Source of the DNA: Actinokineospora globicatena
Lineage (GTDB): Bacteria; Actinomycetota; Actinomycetes; Mycobacteriales; Pseudonocardiaceae
Direction: 5' to 3'
Length of the DNA: 64,000 nucleotides
Assembly: GCF_024171945.1 (NCBI RefSeq)
Contig: NZ_JAMTCR010000003.1
Location: 124,001-188,000 of the forward strand
Each line of letters starts with the position of its first letter. Within the stretch, counting starts at the first letter, position 1. This document shows positions 9,317-18,998 of the stretch, in pieces. Made by a program: the position numbers and the translations under genes. The notes beneath the pieces were generated by a model, which had not been told where the DNA came from, made no database searches, and saw only the letters and a program-made list of their open reading frames with translations.

Positions 9317-12300
9317 GCCCCGAGACGGAAGGCCGGATCGCGATCACGGGGATGGCCTGCCGGTTCCCGGGCGCGCGCGATGCCAGCGAGTTCTGGGACC
9401 TGCTCGTCTCGGGCCGTAGTGGGATCACCCGGTTCAGCCGCGACGAGTTGCTCGCCGAGGGCGTCGACGCGGCGGAGATCGACCACCCCGACTACGTCGC
9501 GGCCGCTGCCGATGTGCCCGGCATCGACCTGTTCGACGCGAAGTTCTTCGGCTGCACCGACAAAGCGGCCGGGCTGCTCGACCCACAGCACCGCCTGTTC
9601 CTGGAAACCGCGTGGGCGGCGCTGGAGGACGGAGCCTGCGACCCAGCGGCCTTCTCCGGCTCGATCGGTGTGTTCGCGGGCCAAGGCTCCGACGACTACC
9701 GGCGGCTGCTCGGCACTGACCCGACCGTGGCGAGCACCTATTCGCCGAAGCTGCTCGACCTCAGCACCGGCAAGGACTTCCTGGCCACTCGGACGGCGTT
9801 CTCGCTCGGCCTCACTGGTCCCGCGATCACCGTGCAGACCGCGTGCTCGACCTCGCTGGTGGCCGTCCACCTGGCGTGCCAGAGCTTGCTCAACGGTGAG
9901 TGCGACACCGCCCTCGCAGGCGCCGTCGCGTTGCGCGCACCGCAGGGCCGGGGCTACCTGCGTGACGAGGGCATGGCCTCGGACGACGGGCACTGCCGTG
10001 TGTTCGACGCTGATGCCAACGGAAGCCTGCCCAGCGGCGGTGTCGGCGTGCTCGTGCTCAAGCCCCTGGCCGATGCGTTGGCCGACGGTGATCCGGTGCA
10101 CGCGGTGATCCTCGGGTCGGCCGTCAACAACGACGGATCCGGCAAGGTCGGCTTCAGCGCGCCGGGTGTGGACCGGCAGGCCGCCGTGATCGAGGAAGCG
10201 CTGGCCGTGGCGGGGGTGCCCGCGGAGTCAATCGGCTATGTCGAGGCGCACGGGACTGGGACGCCGCTGGGCGATCCGATCGAGGTGGCCGCGCTGGCCA
10301 GGGCGTTCGGGCCGCTGCCCGCGGAGTCGTGCTGGCTGGGGTCGGTGAAGAGCAACATCGGGCACGCGGACGCCGCCGCGGGGATGGCCGGGTTGGTCAA
10401 GGTCGTGCTGGCGTTGCGCCACGGCGTCGTTCCGCCCAGCCTCGGGTTCCGCTCGGCCAATCCGGAGATCGACTTCGCCGCCACGCCGTTCCGGGTGCTG
10501 ACCGAGACGGCGCCGTGGCCACGAGAGCCGCGTCGGGCTGGGGTCAGCTCGTTCGGGATCGGCGGGACCAACGCGCACGTCGTGGTCGAGGCCGCGCCGG
10601 TTCGCCCTGATCCGTCCACATCGGATGGTCTGGAGTTGTTGGTGCTCTCCGCGCGCACCCCGACCGCGTTGGCCGCCCGGCGTGAGGATCTCGCGGGCTT
10701 CCTGCGCACGGGTGCACCGGACTTGGCGGCCGTCGCGCACACGCTTCGGCGCGGTAGAGCCGAGTTCGGCTACCGGACCGCGATCGCGGCGGTTGATCGT
10801 GCGGACGCGGTCGAGCAGTTGGCCGCGGCGAGCGGTCACGCCGCACCCGATGACCCGCCGGGGGTGGTCTTCCTCTACCCGGGCGGGGCCGCGCAGCACG
10901 CTGGCATGTCGGCCGGGCTCTACCAGGGCGAACCGGTCTTCCGGGCAGCGGCGGACGAGCTTCTCGACCTGCACTCGTCGCCAGCCGTTGACGCGCTGGT
11001 CCGTGGCGGTGACGTTCCCGAGGGCGGGGCGACCGCGCCGGGCTCCGCCCTGGTCGGCCTGTTCATCGTCGAGTACGCGCTCACCCGGCTGTGGGAGTCG
11101 TGGGGGGTGCGCCCAGCCGCGGTGCTCGGCCACAGCAGCGGTGAGTACGCCGCTGCCTGCGCCGCTGGGGTGCTGACCCCGGCGGACGCCCTGCGCGTCG
11201 TGGTCTTTCGTGGCAGCCGGATGGAGGATTTGCCGCCGGGGCGGATGCTGGCGGTGCCGCTGACCGAGGTCGAGGTGCTGGACCGGCTCGCTGATAGCCC
11301 GGAACTCGTGGTGGCGGCGGTCAACGCGGCCGAGTCCGTGGTGGTCGCCGGACCGCACACCGCCGTCGCCGCCTTCGCTGCCGCACTGACCGCTGATGGG
11401 GTCGACGCCCAGGTCGTCGGCCTCGATGTCGCCAGCCACTCACCGCTGGTCGAGCCGATCCTGCCTGCTCTGGCCGACCTCATCGGCGAACTCCCGTTGC
11501 GGCCGCCCACGCTTCCCGTCGTGTCCGGGGCCACCGGCCAGTGGAGCGATGACCTCACCACCCCGGAGTACTGGGTCCAGCACCTGCGCGGGCCGGTGCG
11601 GTTCCGTGACGCCATTCAGACCCTGCTCGCCGCAGGCCACCGGACGTTCCTCGAGGTCGGGCCTGGCCGGATGCTCACGTCGCTGGCCCGCCGCAACGCC
11701 GATGGGGCCTCGGGTGTGGTCGCTGTGTCGTCGTTGCCGCACAGCGCCGACACCCGTCCCCAGCCGGTCGTGTTCCGCGGTGCCGTCGGGGCGTTGTGGT
11801 GCGCGGGGGTGCCCATGACCTGGCCGGAGACGGACGCGCGGTCGGTGCACCTACCCACGTACCCGTTCGACCGCCGCTCCTTCTGGGCTCCTGCCCACCC
11901 CCACTCGTCCAGCCCGCTTGATCCGCCCAGTCCGCCCGGGACGCGACCGACGAGGACCAGCGCCATGAGCACACCGAGCAGCACCGCCGATCTGGACGGG
12001 GTCCGCGCCGACCTGCGGAAGGTGGTGAGCGACTTCCTCGGCGGCGCCCCGGAGGAGATCCCCGGGAACGTGACCTTCCTCGACCAGGGCGCGGACTCCC
12101 TGGTCATCGCCCAGTTGGCCAGGGCGGTGGGGGACCGGTTGGGGGTGCGCATCCCGTTCCGGCAGTTGCTGGTCAAGTACCCGACGGTCGACACGCTCGC
12201 CGTCCAGGTGCTGAGCCTGCGGCCCACCGAGCAGGTGCCGGAGCCGGTGGAACCCGAAGAGCCCGCCCCGTCGGTGGTCACCGTGGTGCTGGCCCAGTTG

Positions 12301-12345
12301 GAGCTCATGCGGGAGCAGCTCGCGGCGTTGCGGGAGAGAGGCTGA
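9313..12345 (+). CDS. Type I PKS module: KS-AT-ACP
   Basis: A 1010-residue polyketide synthase extension module. The KS has C178 in TACSTSL and the two catalytic histidines in EAHGTGTPLGDP and NIGHADAAAG. The AT nucleophile is S608 (GHSSGEY), and a VASHSP motif lies near residue 706 where malonyl-specific ATs have HAFH and methylmalonyl-specific ones YASH, so the extender leans to methylmalonyl or an unusual unit. The ACP serine is S929 (GADSL), followed by a leucine-rich helical tail typical of C-terminal docking. There is no KR, DH or ER; an SDR gene follows directly and could reduce the beta-ketone in trans. The GTG start overlaps the upstream stop (GTGA). With the neighbouring NRPS genes this gives a hybrid peptide-polyketide line that would extend an aminoacyl or peptidyl thioester by two carbons. 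Confidence 0.95.
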   Translation: MSPETEGRIAITGMACRFPGARDASEFWDLLVSGRSGITRFSRDELLAEGVDAAEIDHPDYVAAAADVPGIDLFDAKFFGCTDKAAGLLDPQHRLFLETAWAALEDGACDPAAFSGSIGVFAGQGSDDYRRLLGTDPTVASTYSPKLLDLSTGKDFLATRTAFSLGLTGPAITVQTACSTSLVAVHLACQSLLNGECDTALAGAVALRAPQGRGYLRDEGMASDDGHCRVFDADANGSLPSGGVGVLVLKPLADALADGDPVHAVILGSAVNNDGSGKVGFSAPGVDRQAAVIEEALAVAGVPAESIGYVEAHGTGTPLGDPIEVAALARAFGPLPAESCWLGSVKSNIGHADAAAGMAGLVKVVLALRHGVVPPSLGFRSANPEIDFAATPFRVLTETAPWPREPRRAGVSSFGIGGTNAHVVVEAAPVRPDPSTSDGLELLVLSARTPTALAARREDLAGFLRTGAPDLAAVAHTLRRGRAEFGYRTAIAAVDRADAVEQLAAASGHAAPDDPPGVVFLYPGGAAQHAGMSAGLYQGEPVFRAAADELLDLHSSPAVDALVRGGDVPEGGATAPGSALVGLFIVEYALTRLWESWGVRPAAVLGHSSGEYAAACAAGVLTPADALRVVVFRGSRMEDLPPGRMLAVPLTEVEVLDRLADSPELVVAAVNAAESVVVAGPHTAVAAFAAALTADGVDAQVVGLDVASHSPLVEPILPALADLIGELPLRPPTLPVVSGATGQWSDDLTTPEYWVQHLRGPVRFRDAIQTLLAAGHRTFLEVGPGRMLTSLARRNADGASGVVAVSSLPHSADTRPQPVVFRGAVGALWCAGVPMTWPETDARSVHLPTYPFDRRSFWAPAHPHSSSPLDPPSPPGTRPTRTSAMSTPSSTADLDGVRADLRKVVSDFLGGAPEEIPGNVTFLDQGADSLVIAQLARAVGDRLGVRIPFRQLLVKYPTVDTLAVQVLSLRPTEQVPEPVEPEEPAPSVVTVVLAQLELMREQLAALRERG

Positions 12346-12346
12346 C

Positions 12347-13282
12347 ATGGGGGCGTTGCGGGGCAAGGTCGTCGTCGTGACCGGGGCGGCGGGCGGGATC
12401 GGCGGGGCCATCTGCCGCCTGCTCGCCGCTGAGGGGGCGCGGCTCGTGGTCAACGACCTCGGGTGCGACTGGGACGGGGAAGGGGAGGACCCGTCGGTGG
12501 CGGCCGCGGTGGCCGCTGACCTCACCGCGTCCGGCGCCGAGGTGGTGGCGCTGTCCGGGGACACCACCCGGCCGGACGTCGCGGAGGCGCTGGTCGCCAC
12601 GGCGGTGCGGCACTGGGGCAGGCTCGACGGGGTGGTCAACGCGGCGGGGACGCTGCGGGACTGGATGTTCCACAACATCCCGCTGGAGGACTGGCAGCAC
12701 CTGCTCGGCATCCACCTGACCGGCCCGTTCCTGCTCGGCCAGGCCGCGTGCAGGCACTGGCGGGCGGAGGCGGGCGAGGGCAGACCCGTGGCCGGTCGGA
12801 TCGTGAACACCACGTCCGTCGCGGGCCTGCTCGGCAACCCCGGGCAGTCCTGCTACAGCGCCGCCAAGGCCGGGGTCGCCGCCCTGACCCGCGTCGTCGC
12901 CATGGAGATGGCTCCCTACAACGTCACGGTCAACGCCATCGCCCCGTCCGCCCGCACCAGGATGACCGAGAACTCGACCGCCCTGCCCGACGCCGACCCC
13001 ACCTGGGACCTCCTCAGCCCCGACAACACCGCCCCCCTCGTCGCCTACCTCCTCACCGACGCCGCCGCCCCCATCACCGGCCAGATCTTCGGAGTCTTCG
13101 CCGACGTCATAGAACTCTACGAAGGCTGGACCCCCACAGCCGTCGCCCACAACGGCACCCCCTGGACCCTCCCCACCATCCACACCCGCCTCCCCGACCT
13201 CTTCACCCACCACCCCCGCTCCTACACCGGCCCCCTCACCACCCCCGCCATGACCGCCCTCTTCGGCCCGGACAACACCTGA
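12347..13282 (+). CDS. SDR-family NAD(P)-dependent oxidoreductase
   Basis: A 311-residue short-chain dehydrogenase/reductase. The N-terminal cofactor loop is TGAAGGIGG, the acidic patch VNDLGCDW follows beta-2, and the catalytic YSAAK is present with an upstream serine in NTTSVAG. The overall form, with a C-terminal extension, resembles the dehydrogenase part of multifunctional (HSD17B4-like) enzymes that act on 3-hydroxyacyl-CoA. The ATG lies 1 bp after the PKS stop, with a purine-rich RBS inside the PKS 3' end. Because the preceding PKS module lacks a KR, the most economical role is a trans-acting ketoreductase on the ACP-bound beta-keto intermediate; it could instead supply a precursor. 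The 3' third uses almost only C-ending codons, and base composition changes sharply at the boundary with the next gene. Confidence 0.88.
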   Translation: MGALRGKVVVVTGAAGGIGGAICRLLAAEGARLVVNDLGCDWDGEGEDPSVAAAVAADLTASGAEVVALSGDTTRPDVAEALVATAVRHWGRLDGVVNAAGTLRDWMFHNIPLEDWQHLLGIHLTGPFLLGQAACRHWRAEAGEGRPVAGRIVNTTSVAGLLGNPGQSCYSAAKAGVAALTRVVAMEMAPYNVTVNAIAPSARTRMTENSTALPDADPTWDLLSPDNTAPLVAYLLTDAAAPITGQIFGVFADVIELYEGWTPTAVAHNGTPWTLPTIHTRLPDLFTHHPRSYTGPLTTPAMTALFGPDNT

Positions 13283-13349
13283 TGCCGCCCGCCGTGTGGT
13301 GCGAGATATGGGTGTCCGAGGTGTCCGTGTTCGGTTTGGGGGGTTGGTG

Positions 13350-16300
13350 ATGGCTGTGCCGTTGCGGGTGCCGTTGAGTGATGCGCAGCATGAGGTGTGG
13401 TTGGCGGCGCAGTTCGGGGATCAGGCGAACGCGGCTTACAACTGGACGTGGTTGTTGCGGGTGCGGGGGGTGCTGCGGCGGGACGCGGTGGTCGCGGCGG
13501 TTCAGGCGCTGGTGGATCGGCATCAGGCGTTGCGGACGGGGATCGCGGCTGGTGGGGAGTACCAGGTCGTGCACCCGAGGGTGGCGGTCGACGTGCCGGT
13601 CGTCGAGTTGGCGAGTCCTGTCGGGCTGGCGACGGTGGTCGCGGCGGCGGAGAACCGGCCGTTCGACCTGGCCACCGCCCCGCTCGCGGCGTTCCAGCTC
13701 GTCGCCGTCGCCCCCGATGAGCACGTCCTGGTGGTCACCGCGCACCACGTCATCGCGGACGGGTTCTCGCTAGGGGTGATCTTCGACGACCTCGCCGCCC
13801 TCCTGCGCGGGGACGAGCTGACGGCCGCGGGTTCCTTCGCCGATCACCTGCGCTGGCGGCGGTCGGTGGAGCGCGCGCACGAGATCGCCGACGCCGAGCG
13901 CTACTGGGCCGACCGCTTCGCCGACGGCTTCCCCCGGCTGCGGCTCCCCACCGACCTCCCGCCGACCCTCCCCGCGGGCGGTCGGCTCCAACTCCCCGTG
14001 CCCCGAGACACACTCGCCGCCGCCAGGGCGCTGGGCAACCGGCACGGCGCGACCCTGTTCACCACCCTCCTCGCCGCGTTCGCCGCCTTCCTCACCCGGC
14101 TCACCGGTCAGGACGACCTGGTCGTCGGCGTGTCCACGGCAGGACGGCGCTTCCCGCAGGACGCGCACCTCGTCGCCCACTGCGTCAACCTGCTGCCGGT
14201 GCGCCTCGGCCCGACCCGCGGCACCTTCGAGCAGTGGCTGACCGAGGTCCGCGACACCGTGTTCGACGCGCAGGACAACGACCAGGTCCCGCTCGCCCGC
14301 CTGCTGCGCCACCTCGGCCAGGTCAACACCCCGAGCGACCCGGCCCTCCCGGTCAGCTTCAACGTCGAGACCACGCGCGCGCCGGACCTCGGGCCGTTCG
14401 ACGCGGAACTGAGCACCCCGGGCAGCTCCCGCGGCGCGCCAAGGGCCCTGTCCGTCGCGTTCGCCGTCCAGGGCGATGGCGCGGACCTCGACGTCATCTA
14501 CCGGGCGGACCTGCTCCGCGAGGGCACCGTCCGCGCCTGGATGACCGCCATCCTCACGCTGCTCCACGCCGCCGTCACCGACCCGTCGCTCCCCGTCGCC
14601 GACCTCCCGTTGCTGTCCGAAATAGACTCGCGGAACACCACCGTCGACTACCCGTCGGCAGGCGTGCACGAGCTATTCGCCCGACAGGCTGCCGACAATC
14701 CCGATGCTGTCGCCGTAGTGTCCAATCAGGACGACTTGACCTATCGTGATCTGGATCGTCGCTCAAGTCGGATGGCCAACCACCTGGTTGAACGCGGAGT
14801 GCGGGCGGAGGGCGTGGTCGGCGTCCATCTGGGACGCTCGGCTGACCTCGTCATCGCCTTCTTGGCTGTCCTCAAAGCCGGAGCCGCCTACCTCCCGCTC
14901 GACCTCGCCTACCCTCCCGAACGCCTGTCCCGCTTGGTCGCCGACAGCGGCGTGGAGTTCGTCATCGCCGCGACAGACCCACCGCTGCCCGGAGTGACCT
15001 GGGTACCCGTCGACACCCCCGGCACCGCCGAGCTGTCCGTCCCCCTGCGCTCGCCCGACCAACTCGCCTACATCACCTACACCTCAGGCTCCACCGGTCA
15101 CCCCAAGGGCGTGATGGTGCCCCACCGCGCCGTGGTCCGGTTGCTGGAACCGATGAGCTACGCGCCGATCCACCCGACCGACCGGGTCCTGGTCAGCTCC
15201 GCGATCCCGTTCGACGTGCTCACCCTGGAACTCTGGGGCACCCTCCTGCGCGGCGCGACAGCGGTGCTCAGCCCCGACGCCCCGACGGTCGAGGCGCTGG
15301 GCAGGTTGTTGCGGGACCAACGGGTCACCTCCGCGTGGTTCATCGCCAGCCTGTTCCACCAGATCGTCGACACCGACCCCCAACTCCTCGCGCCACTGCG
15401 CCAGGTACTCGCCGGTGGTGAGGCCGTCGCGGCCCGCCAAGTCGCGTCAGTGGTGAACGCCTTGCCGGGATTGCGTGTGGTCAACGGCTACGGCCCGACC
15501 GAGTGCACGACCTTCGCCACCACTTGGACCGCGCCTAACGATTTCACCGGCGCCGAACCGGTCCCCCTCGGCGGCCCGATCGACAACACGACCGTCTACG
15601 TCCTCGATCCAGCTCTGCGCCCCCTGCCCGCGGGGATACCGGGGGAGATCTACATCGGTGGACCGGGTGTCGCACGCGGCTATCGCGGCCGAGCAGCCTT
15701 GACCGCTGACAAGTTCCTCCCAGACCCGTTCGCGGGCAACGGAACTCGGATGTACCGGACAGGCGACAAGGCCAGGCGACGCCCCGACGGCCTGATCGAG
15801 TTCCTCGGCCGGGTCGACGACCAGGTCAAGGTCCGGGGCTACCGGATCGAACCTGGGGAGGTGAGCGCCACCCTCGCCGCCCACCCCGACGTTCGCCAAG
15901 CGGTGACAGTGGTGCACGAGGACCGGTTGGTGTCTTACGTCGTGGTCGAGCGGGAACCGGAAGACCTCCGTGCGCACGCGGCTCGAACGCTCCCGGAGCA
16001 CATGGTCCCCTCTACCGTCGTAGTACTCCCGGAGTTGCCCGTCACCAGGACCGGCAAGGTCGATCGCGCGGCCCTCCCGACGCCCCAGTGGCACAGTGGA
16101 GGCGTCGCGCCGCGGACCGACACCGAACGGCTTCTCGCCGGACTCTGGGAGCGGACCCTGGGCCACAGCGGCATCGGTGTCGACGACAACCTCTTCTCCC
16201 TCGGCGCCCACTCGCTGCACATCCTGCGGGTGATCTCCCAGATCGCGGCCGAGACCCGGGTGGAGGTCCCGCTGCGGGTGGTGTTCGAGTCGCCGACCAT

Positions 16301-16400
16301 CCGCGCCCAATCGGCCTATGTGGACAACGAGTCCGCCCAGGCGAAGAAGGCGCGCCCCTCCATTCTGGACGAACTCGACGCGATGGGGATCCAGCGGTGA
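13350..16400 (+). CDS. Monomodular NRPS: C-A-PCP
   Basis: About 1016 residues forming one elongation module. The C domain has HHVIADG (from H132). The A domain has the core motifs YTSGSTGHPKG, NGYGPTE and YRTGD, and the PCP has S955 in LGAHSL, where the usual second glycine is alanine. The pocket code read by eye is DVLWLGGTFK; it matches no code I know and would suit a hydrophobic residue. I chose the ATG at 13350 because it has a G-rich RBS about seven bases upstream and begins exactly at the C-domain C1 region; an in-frame start at 13296 would add 18 unconserved residues. It follows the KS-AT-ACP/SDR pair, so its C domain would join an amino acid to the (possibly reduced) polyketide-extended chain. 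Its stop overlaps the GTG of the next A-domain gene. Confidence 0.93.
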   Translation: MAVPLRVPLSDAQHEVWLAAQFGDQANAAYNWTWLLRVRGVLRRDAVVAAVQALVDRHQALRTGIAAGGEYQVVHPRVAVDVPVVELASPVGLATVVAAAENRPFDLATAPLAAFQLVAVAPDEHVLVVTAHHVIADGFSLGVIFDDLAALLRGDELTAAGSFADHLRWRRSVERAHEIADAERYWADRFADGFPRLRLPTDLPPTLPAGGRLQLPVPRDTLAAARALGNRHGATLFTTLLAAFAAFLTRLTGQDDLVVGVSTAGRRFPQDAHLVAHCVNLLPVRLGPTRGTFEQWLTEVRDTVFDAQDNDQVPLARLLRHLGQVNTPSDPALPVSFNVETTRAPDLGPFDAELSTPGSSRGAPRALSVAFAVQGDGADLDVIYRADLLREGTVRAWMTAILTLLHAAVTDPSLPVADLPLLSEIDSRNTTVDYPSAGVHELFARQAADNPDAVAVVSNQDDLTYRDLDRRSSRMANHLVERGVRAEGVVGVHLGRSADLVIAFLAVLKAGAAYLPLDLAYPPERLSRLVADSGVEFVIAATDPPLPGVTWVPVDTPGTAELSVPLRSPDQLAYITYTSGSTGHPKGVMVPHRAVVRLLEPMSYAPIHPTDRVLVSSAIPFDVLTLELWGTLLRGATAVLSPDAPTVEALGRLLRDQRVTSAWFIASLFHQIVDTDPQLLAPLRQVLAGGEAVAARQVASVVNALPGLRVVNGYGPTECTTFATTWTAPNDFTGAEPVPLGGPIDNTTVYVLDPALRPLPAGIPGEIYIGGPGVARGYRGRAALTADKFLPDPFAGNGTRMYRTGDKARRRPDGLIEFLGRVDDQVKVRGYRIEPGEVSATLAAHPDVRQAVTVVHEDRLVSYVVVEREPEDLRAHAARTLPEHMVPSTVVVLPELPVTRTGKVDRAALPTPQWHSGGVAPRTDTERLLAGLWERTLGHSGIGVDDNLFSLGAHSLHILRVISQIAAETRVEVPLRVVFESPTIRAQSAYVDNESAQAKKARPSILDELDAMGIQR

Positions 16401-17776
16401 CCGTCGTCGACTTGCTCGCGCGCCAAGACCACACGGCGATAGCGGTCGACGCCCTGACCCACGGCGACCTGGACCTCCTGGCACGCCGCTGGGTCACCGC
16501 GCTGCGCGAACGCGGTGTCATCCCGGGCGATCGGGTCGTTGTCAGCCTGCCCAGGGGAGTCGACGCACTTGCCCTCGCGATCGCTTGTTGGAGCAGCCGA
16601 GCGGTGTTCGTCCCCGTCGACCCGGCATACCCCGACGCCCGCGTCAAGCTGCTCATGGGCGACGCGAAGCCATCCGCCGTGTTCACCGTGGAGGATCGCC
16701 CCGGCGCCGTTCCAGCCGACCCGATATCGCCGCTGCCAACGGATCCGGCCTATGTGATCTACACATCGGGTTCGACCGGGCACCCCAAAGGAGTCGTCGT
16801 CTCGCACGGCGCCTTCGGGCACTACGTGTCCTGCGCGGTCAACGCCTACCCCGGGGCGACCGGCCTGTCGCCCTGGCACTCCACGCTGGGTTTCGACGCG
16901 ACGATCACCTCGGTGTGGGTCCCGTTGGCCGCCGGTGGCCGGGTGCACGTCATCCCGGAGTCGACCCCGCTCAGCGGTGTGGAGGGCGTGGCGGACCTGC
17001 TCGTCAGCGACTCACCGGTCGGCCTGCTCAAGATCACCCCCAGCCAGCTCGCCGCGGTGACCGACTGGCTCGACGGCGAACGTCCCACCCACCGGATCGG
17101 CACCCTCGTGCTCGGCGGGGAACAGGTCTCGCCCTCGCTGGTCGCACCCTGGCTGGATCACGCCGACCTCGTGGTCAACGAGTACGGCCCCACCGAGACC
17201 ACCGTCGGCGTCACCTATTCCACCCTGACCGAAAAGGACAGTCAGGTGCCCTTGTCGGTAGGACACCCGTTCCCCGGGACCGAGATCCACCTGCTCGACG
17301 CGGACGGAAACCCCGCTGACGAAGGCGAGATCTGCGTCGCGGGACCTCAGTTGGCCGAGGGCTACCTGAACGCGCCCGAGGCGACAAGGGCCCGGTTCCG
17401 CACGTGGCCCCTCGGACGGCTGTACCACACGGGCGACCTGGGACGCCGGGCTGACGACGGTGGCTTGCGCTGCCTGGGCAGACTTGATGACCAGCTCAAA
17501 CACCGTGGACACCGGATCGAACCAGGGGAGATCGAAGCCGTCCTGCACGCCCACCCCGGCGTCCGGCACGCGGTCGTGTTCCTGCGAGAGGGCCGCCTCC
17601 TCGGATACGCCTCTCGCGCCACGACACCCGAAGGTCGCGCGCTCACTCCACGGGACCTGCGCGCCCACCTCAAGACCTGGCTACCGCGTCACCTCGTGCC
17701 CGATGACGTCTTGGTGTTCGACGAACTCCCGTTGACCAGCAACGGGAAACTCGACCGCTCGGCGATCACGCCATGA
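16397..17776 (+). CDS. Stand-alone NRPS adenylation domain (Asn/Asp-like code)
   Basis: A 459-residue amino-acid adenylation enzyme with the whole A-domain core (YTSGSTGHPKG, NEYGPTE, YHTGD, GRLDDQLKHRGHRIEPGE) and the A10 lysine (NGKLDRSA), but no carrier domain. GTG 16397 overlaps the NRPS stop (GTGA); the reading frame extends upstream only as a shadow of the NRPS. The code read by eye is DATKVGEVGK, close to the Asn and Asp codes (DLTKLGEVGK, DLTKVGHIGK), so Asn or Asp is likely. As the last gene of the operon it must load a carrier in trans, either a PCP of an upstream NRPS or one outside the window. Its 3' end overlaps the convergent MFS gene by 11 bp. Confidence 0.9.
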   Translation: MTVVDLLARQDHTAIAVDALTHGDLDLLARRWVTALRERGVIPGDRVVVSLPRGVDALALAIACWSSRAVFVPVDPAYPDARVKLLMGDAKPSAVFTVEDRPGAVPADPISPLPTDPAYVIYTSGSTGHPKGVVVSHGAFGHYVSCAVNAYPGATGLSPWHSTLGFDATITSVWVPLAAGGRVHVIPESTPLSGVEGVADLLVSDSPVGLLKITPSQLAAVTDWLDGERPTHRIGTLVLGGEQVSPSLVAPWLDHADLVVNEYGPTETTVGVTYSTLTEKDSQVPLSVGHPFPGTEIHLLDADGNPADEGEICVAGPQLAEGYLNAPEATRARFRTWPLGRLYHTGDLGRRADDGGLRCLGRLDDQLKHRGHRIEPGEIEAVLHAHPGVRHAVVFLREGRLLGYASRATTPEGRALTPRDLRAHLKTWLPRHLVPDDVLVFDELPLTSNGKLDRSAITP

Positions 17777-18998
17777 CCGGTGGCCGGTTCATCTGGCGCC
17801 ACACGGGGAAGAGGAGCGGGGACAGGGTGACCACCAGGTACACCACGCAGACGGACACCAGCGCGGTGTGCAGCCCGGCGGCGTTGACCAGCGACCCGAT
17901 GAGCAGCGTGCCGACCGGCATGCCCAGCATCGCCCCGGCCGCGCCCACGCTGAGCACCCGGCCGCGCAGGTGCTCGGGGATGCGCTCGTACTCGACCGTG
18001 CTCATGATCGGGTTGAGCGCGCCGAAGGTCACCCCGGTCACCGCGATCGCCGCCAGCAGGACCAGGAACGGCGGTTCGGCCACGAGCGCCAGGTACCTGG
18101 GCGCGCCGGTCAGCAGGAAGCACACGGTGAACGTCGGCCACCTCGGCAAGCGGGGGCCCGCCCAGGCGAAGGCGATCGTGCCCAGCAGCGCGCCGAGGCC
18201 GAAGCCGCTCACCAGGAACCCGAGCTGGAGCGTGCTGTGCAGCACCTGGTCCGCGTAGACGGGGAGGATGACGGTCGCGAAACTGGCGTCGATCGCGTTG
18301 GTGGCCATCGTCATCAGGATGAACGCCGACACCAGGCGGTCCTGCCGTAGGTAGCTGAGCCCCTCGCGGAGGTCGGTGACGTAGCGGCGGAACCGGGAGG
18401 TCGAGGGGTCGCCGGTGGCCTGCTTGTGCGCCGCGATGGTGGTCAGCCCGATGATCGCCGCGCACACGGCGAACGACGCGGCGTCGATGAGCAGCACGGG
18501 CGGCGGCGACCACAACGCGATCAGGGCGCCCGCCGCCGGTCCACCGAGCATCCGCGCGGCCCGGGTGGACCCCTCGTAGGCACTGGTGGCCCGCTCCAGC
18601 GCCACCCCGGACCGCTGGGCGGCCAACGGCACCAGCGTCAGCCTGCTCGCGTCCCCGGGCGACCGGCTCAGCCCGAGCAGCAGCGCCAACACGACGATCA
18701 CCCACAGCCGCAGCAGGTCCAGCCCGTGCAACACCGGGATGAGCGACACCGCCCCGGCGGCCACCAGATCAGCCACCACCGCCGTCCGCCGAGGCCCGAC
18801 CCGGTCCACCACCGGCCCCGCCAACGCCGACGCCACCACCAACCCAGCGGTCTCGGCCGCCGCGACCAACCCGGTCTGCACCGCACTACCCGACACGTGC
18901 AACACGAACCAGGGGATGGCCAACAAGGTCATCCCGGTACCCAACGCGGAGATCGTGTTCGCCACCAGCAGCAGGAGCAGAGGACCACGTCGCCGCAC
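17766..18998 (-). CDS. MFS transporter, probable exporter of the NRPS/PKS product
   Basis: A major facilitator superfamily protein of about 410 residues with roughly twelve hydrophobic segments, resembling the EntS/MFS_3 exporters often found with siderophore and peptide clusters. The loop LSRSPGDASRLTLVPLAA and the DAASFAVCAAII segment are typical of that family. I chose GTG 18998 because a run of five Gs lies at RBS distance and the first membrane helix (GPLLLLLVANTISALG) follows directly; the frame is open to 19073. It converges on the NRPS operon and overlaps its last gene by 11 bp, so it is transcribed separately. Self-resistance or export of the peptide-polyketide is a reasonable inference from position only. 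Confidence 0.85.
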   Translation of the reverse strand: MRRRGPLLLLLVANTISALGTGMTLLAIPWFVLHVSGSAVQTGLVAAAETAGLVVASALAGPVVDRVGPRRTAVVADLVAAGAVSLIPVLHGLDLLRLWVIVVLALLLGLSRSPGDASRLTLVPLAAQRSGVALERATSAYEGSTRAARMLGGPAAGALIALWSPPPVLLIDAASFAVCAAIIGLTTIAAHKQATGDPSTSRFRRYVTDLREGLSYLRQDRLVSAFILMTMATNAIDASFATVILPVYADQVLHSTLQLGFLVSGFGLGALLGTIAFAWAGPRLPRWPTFTVCFLLTGAPRYLALVAEPPFLVLLAAIAVTGVTFGALNPIMSTVEYERIPEHLRGRVLSVGAAGAMLGMPVGTLLIGSLVNAAGLHTALVSVCVVYLVVTLSPLLFPVWRQMNRPPVMA

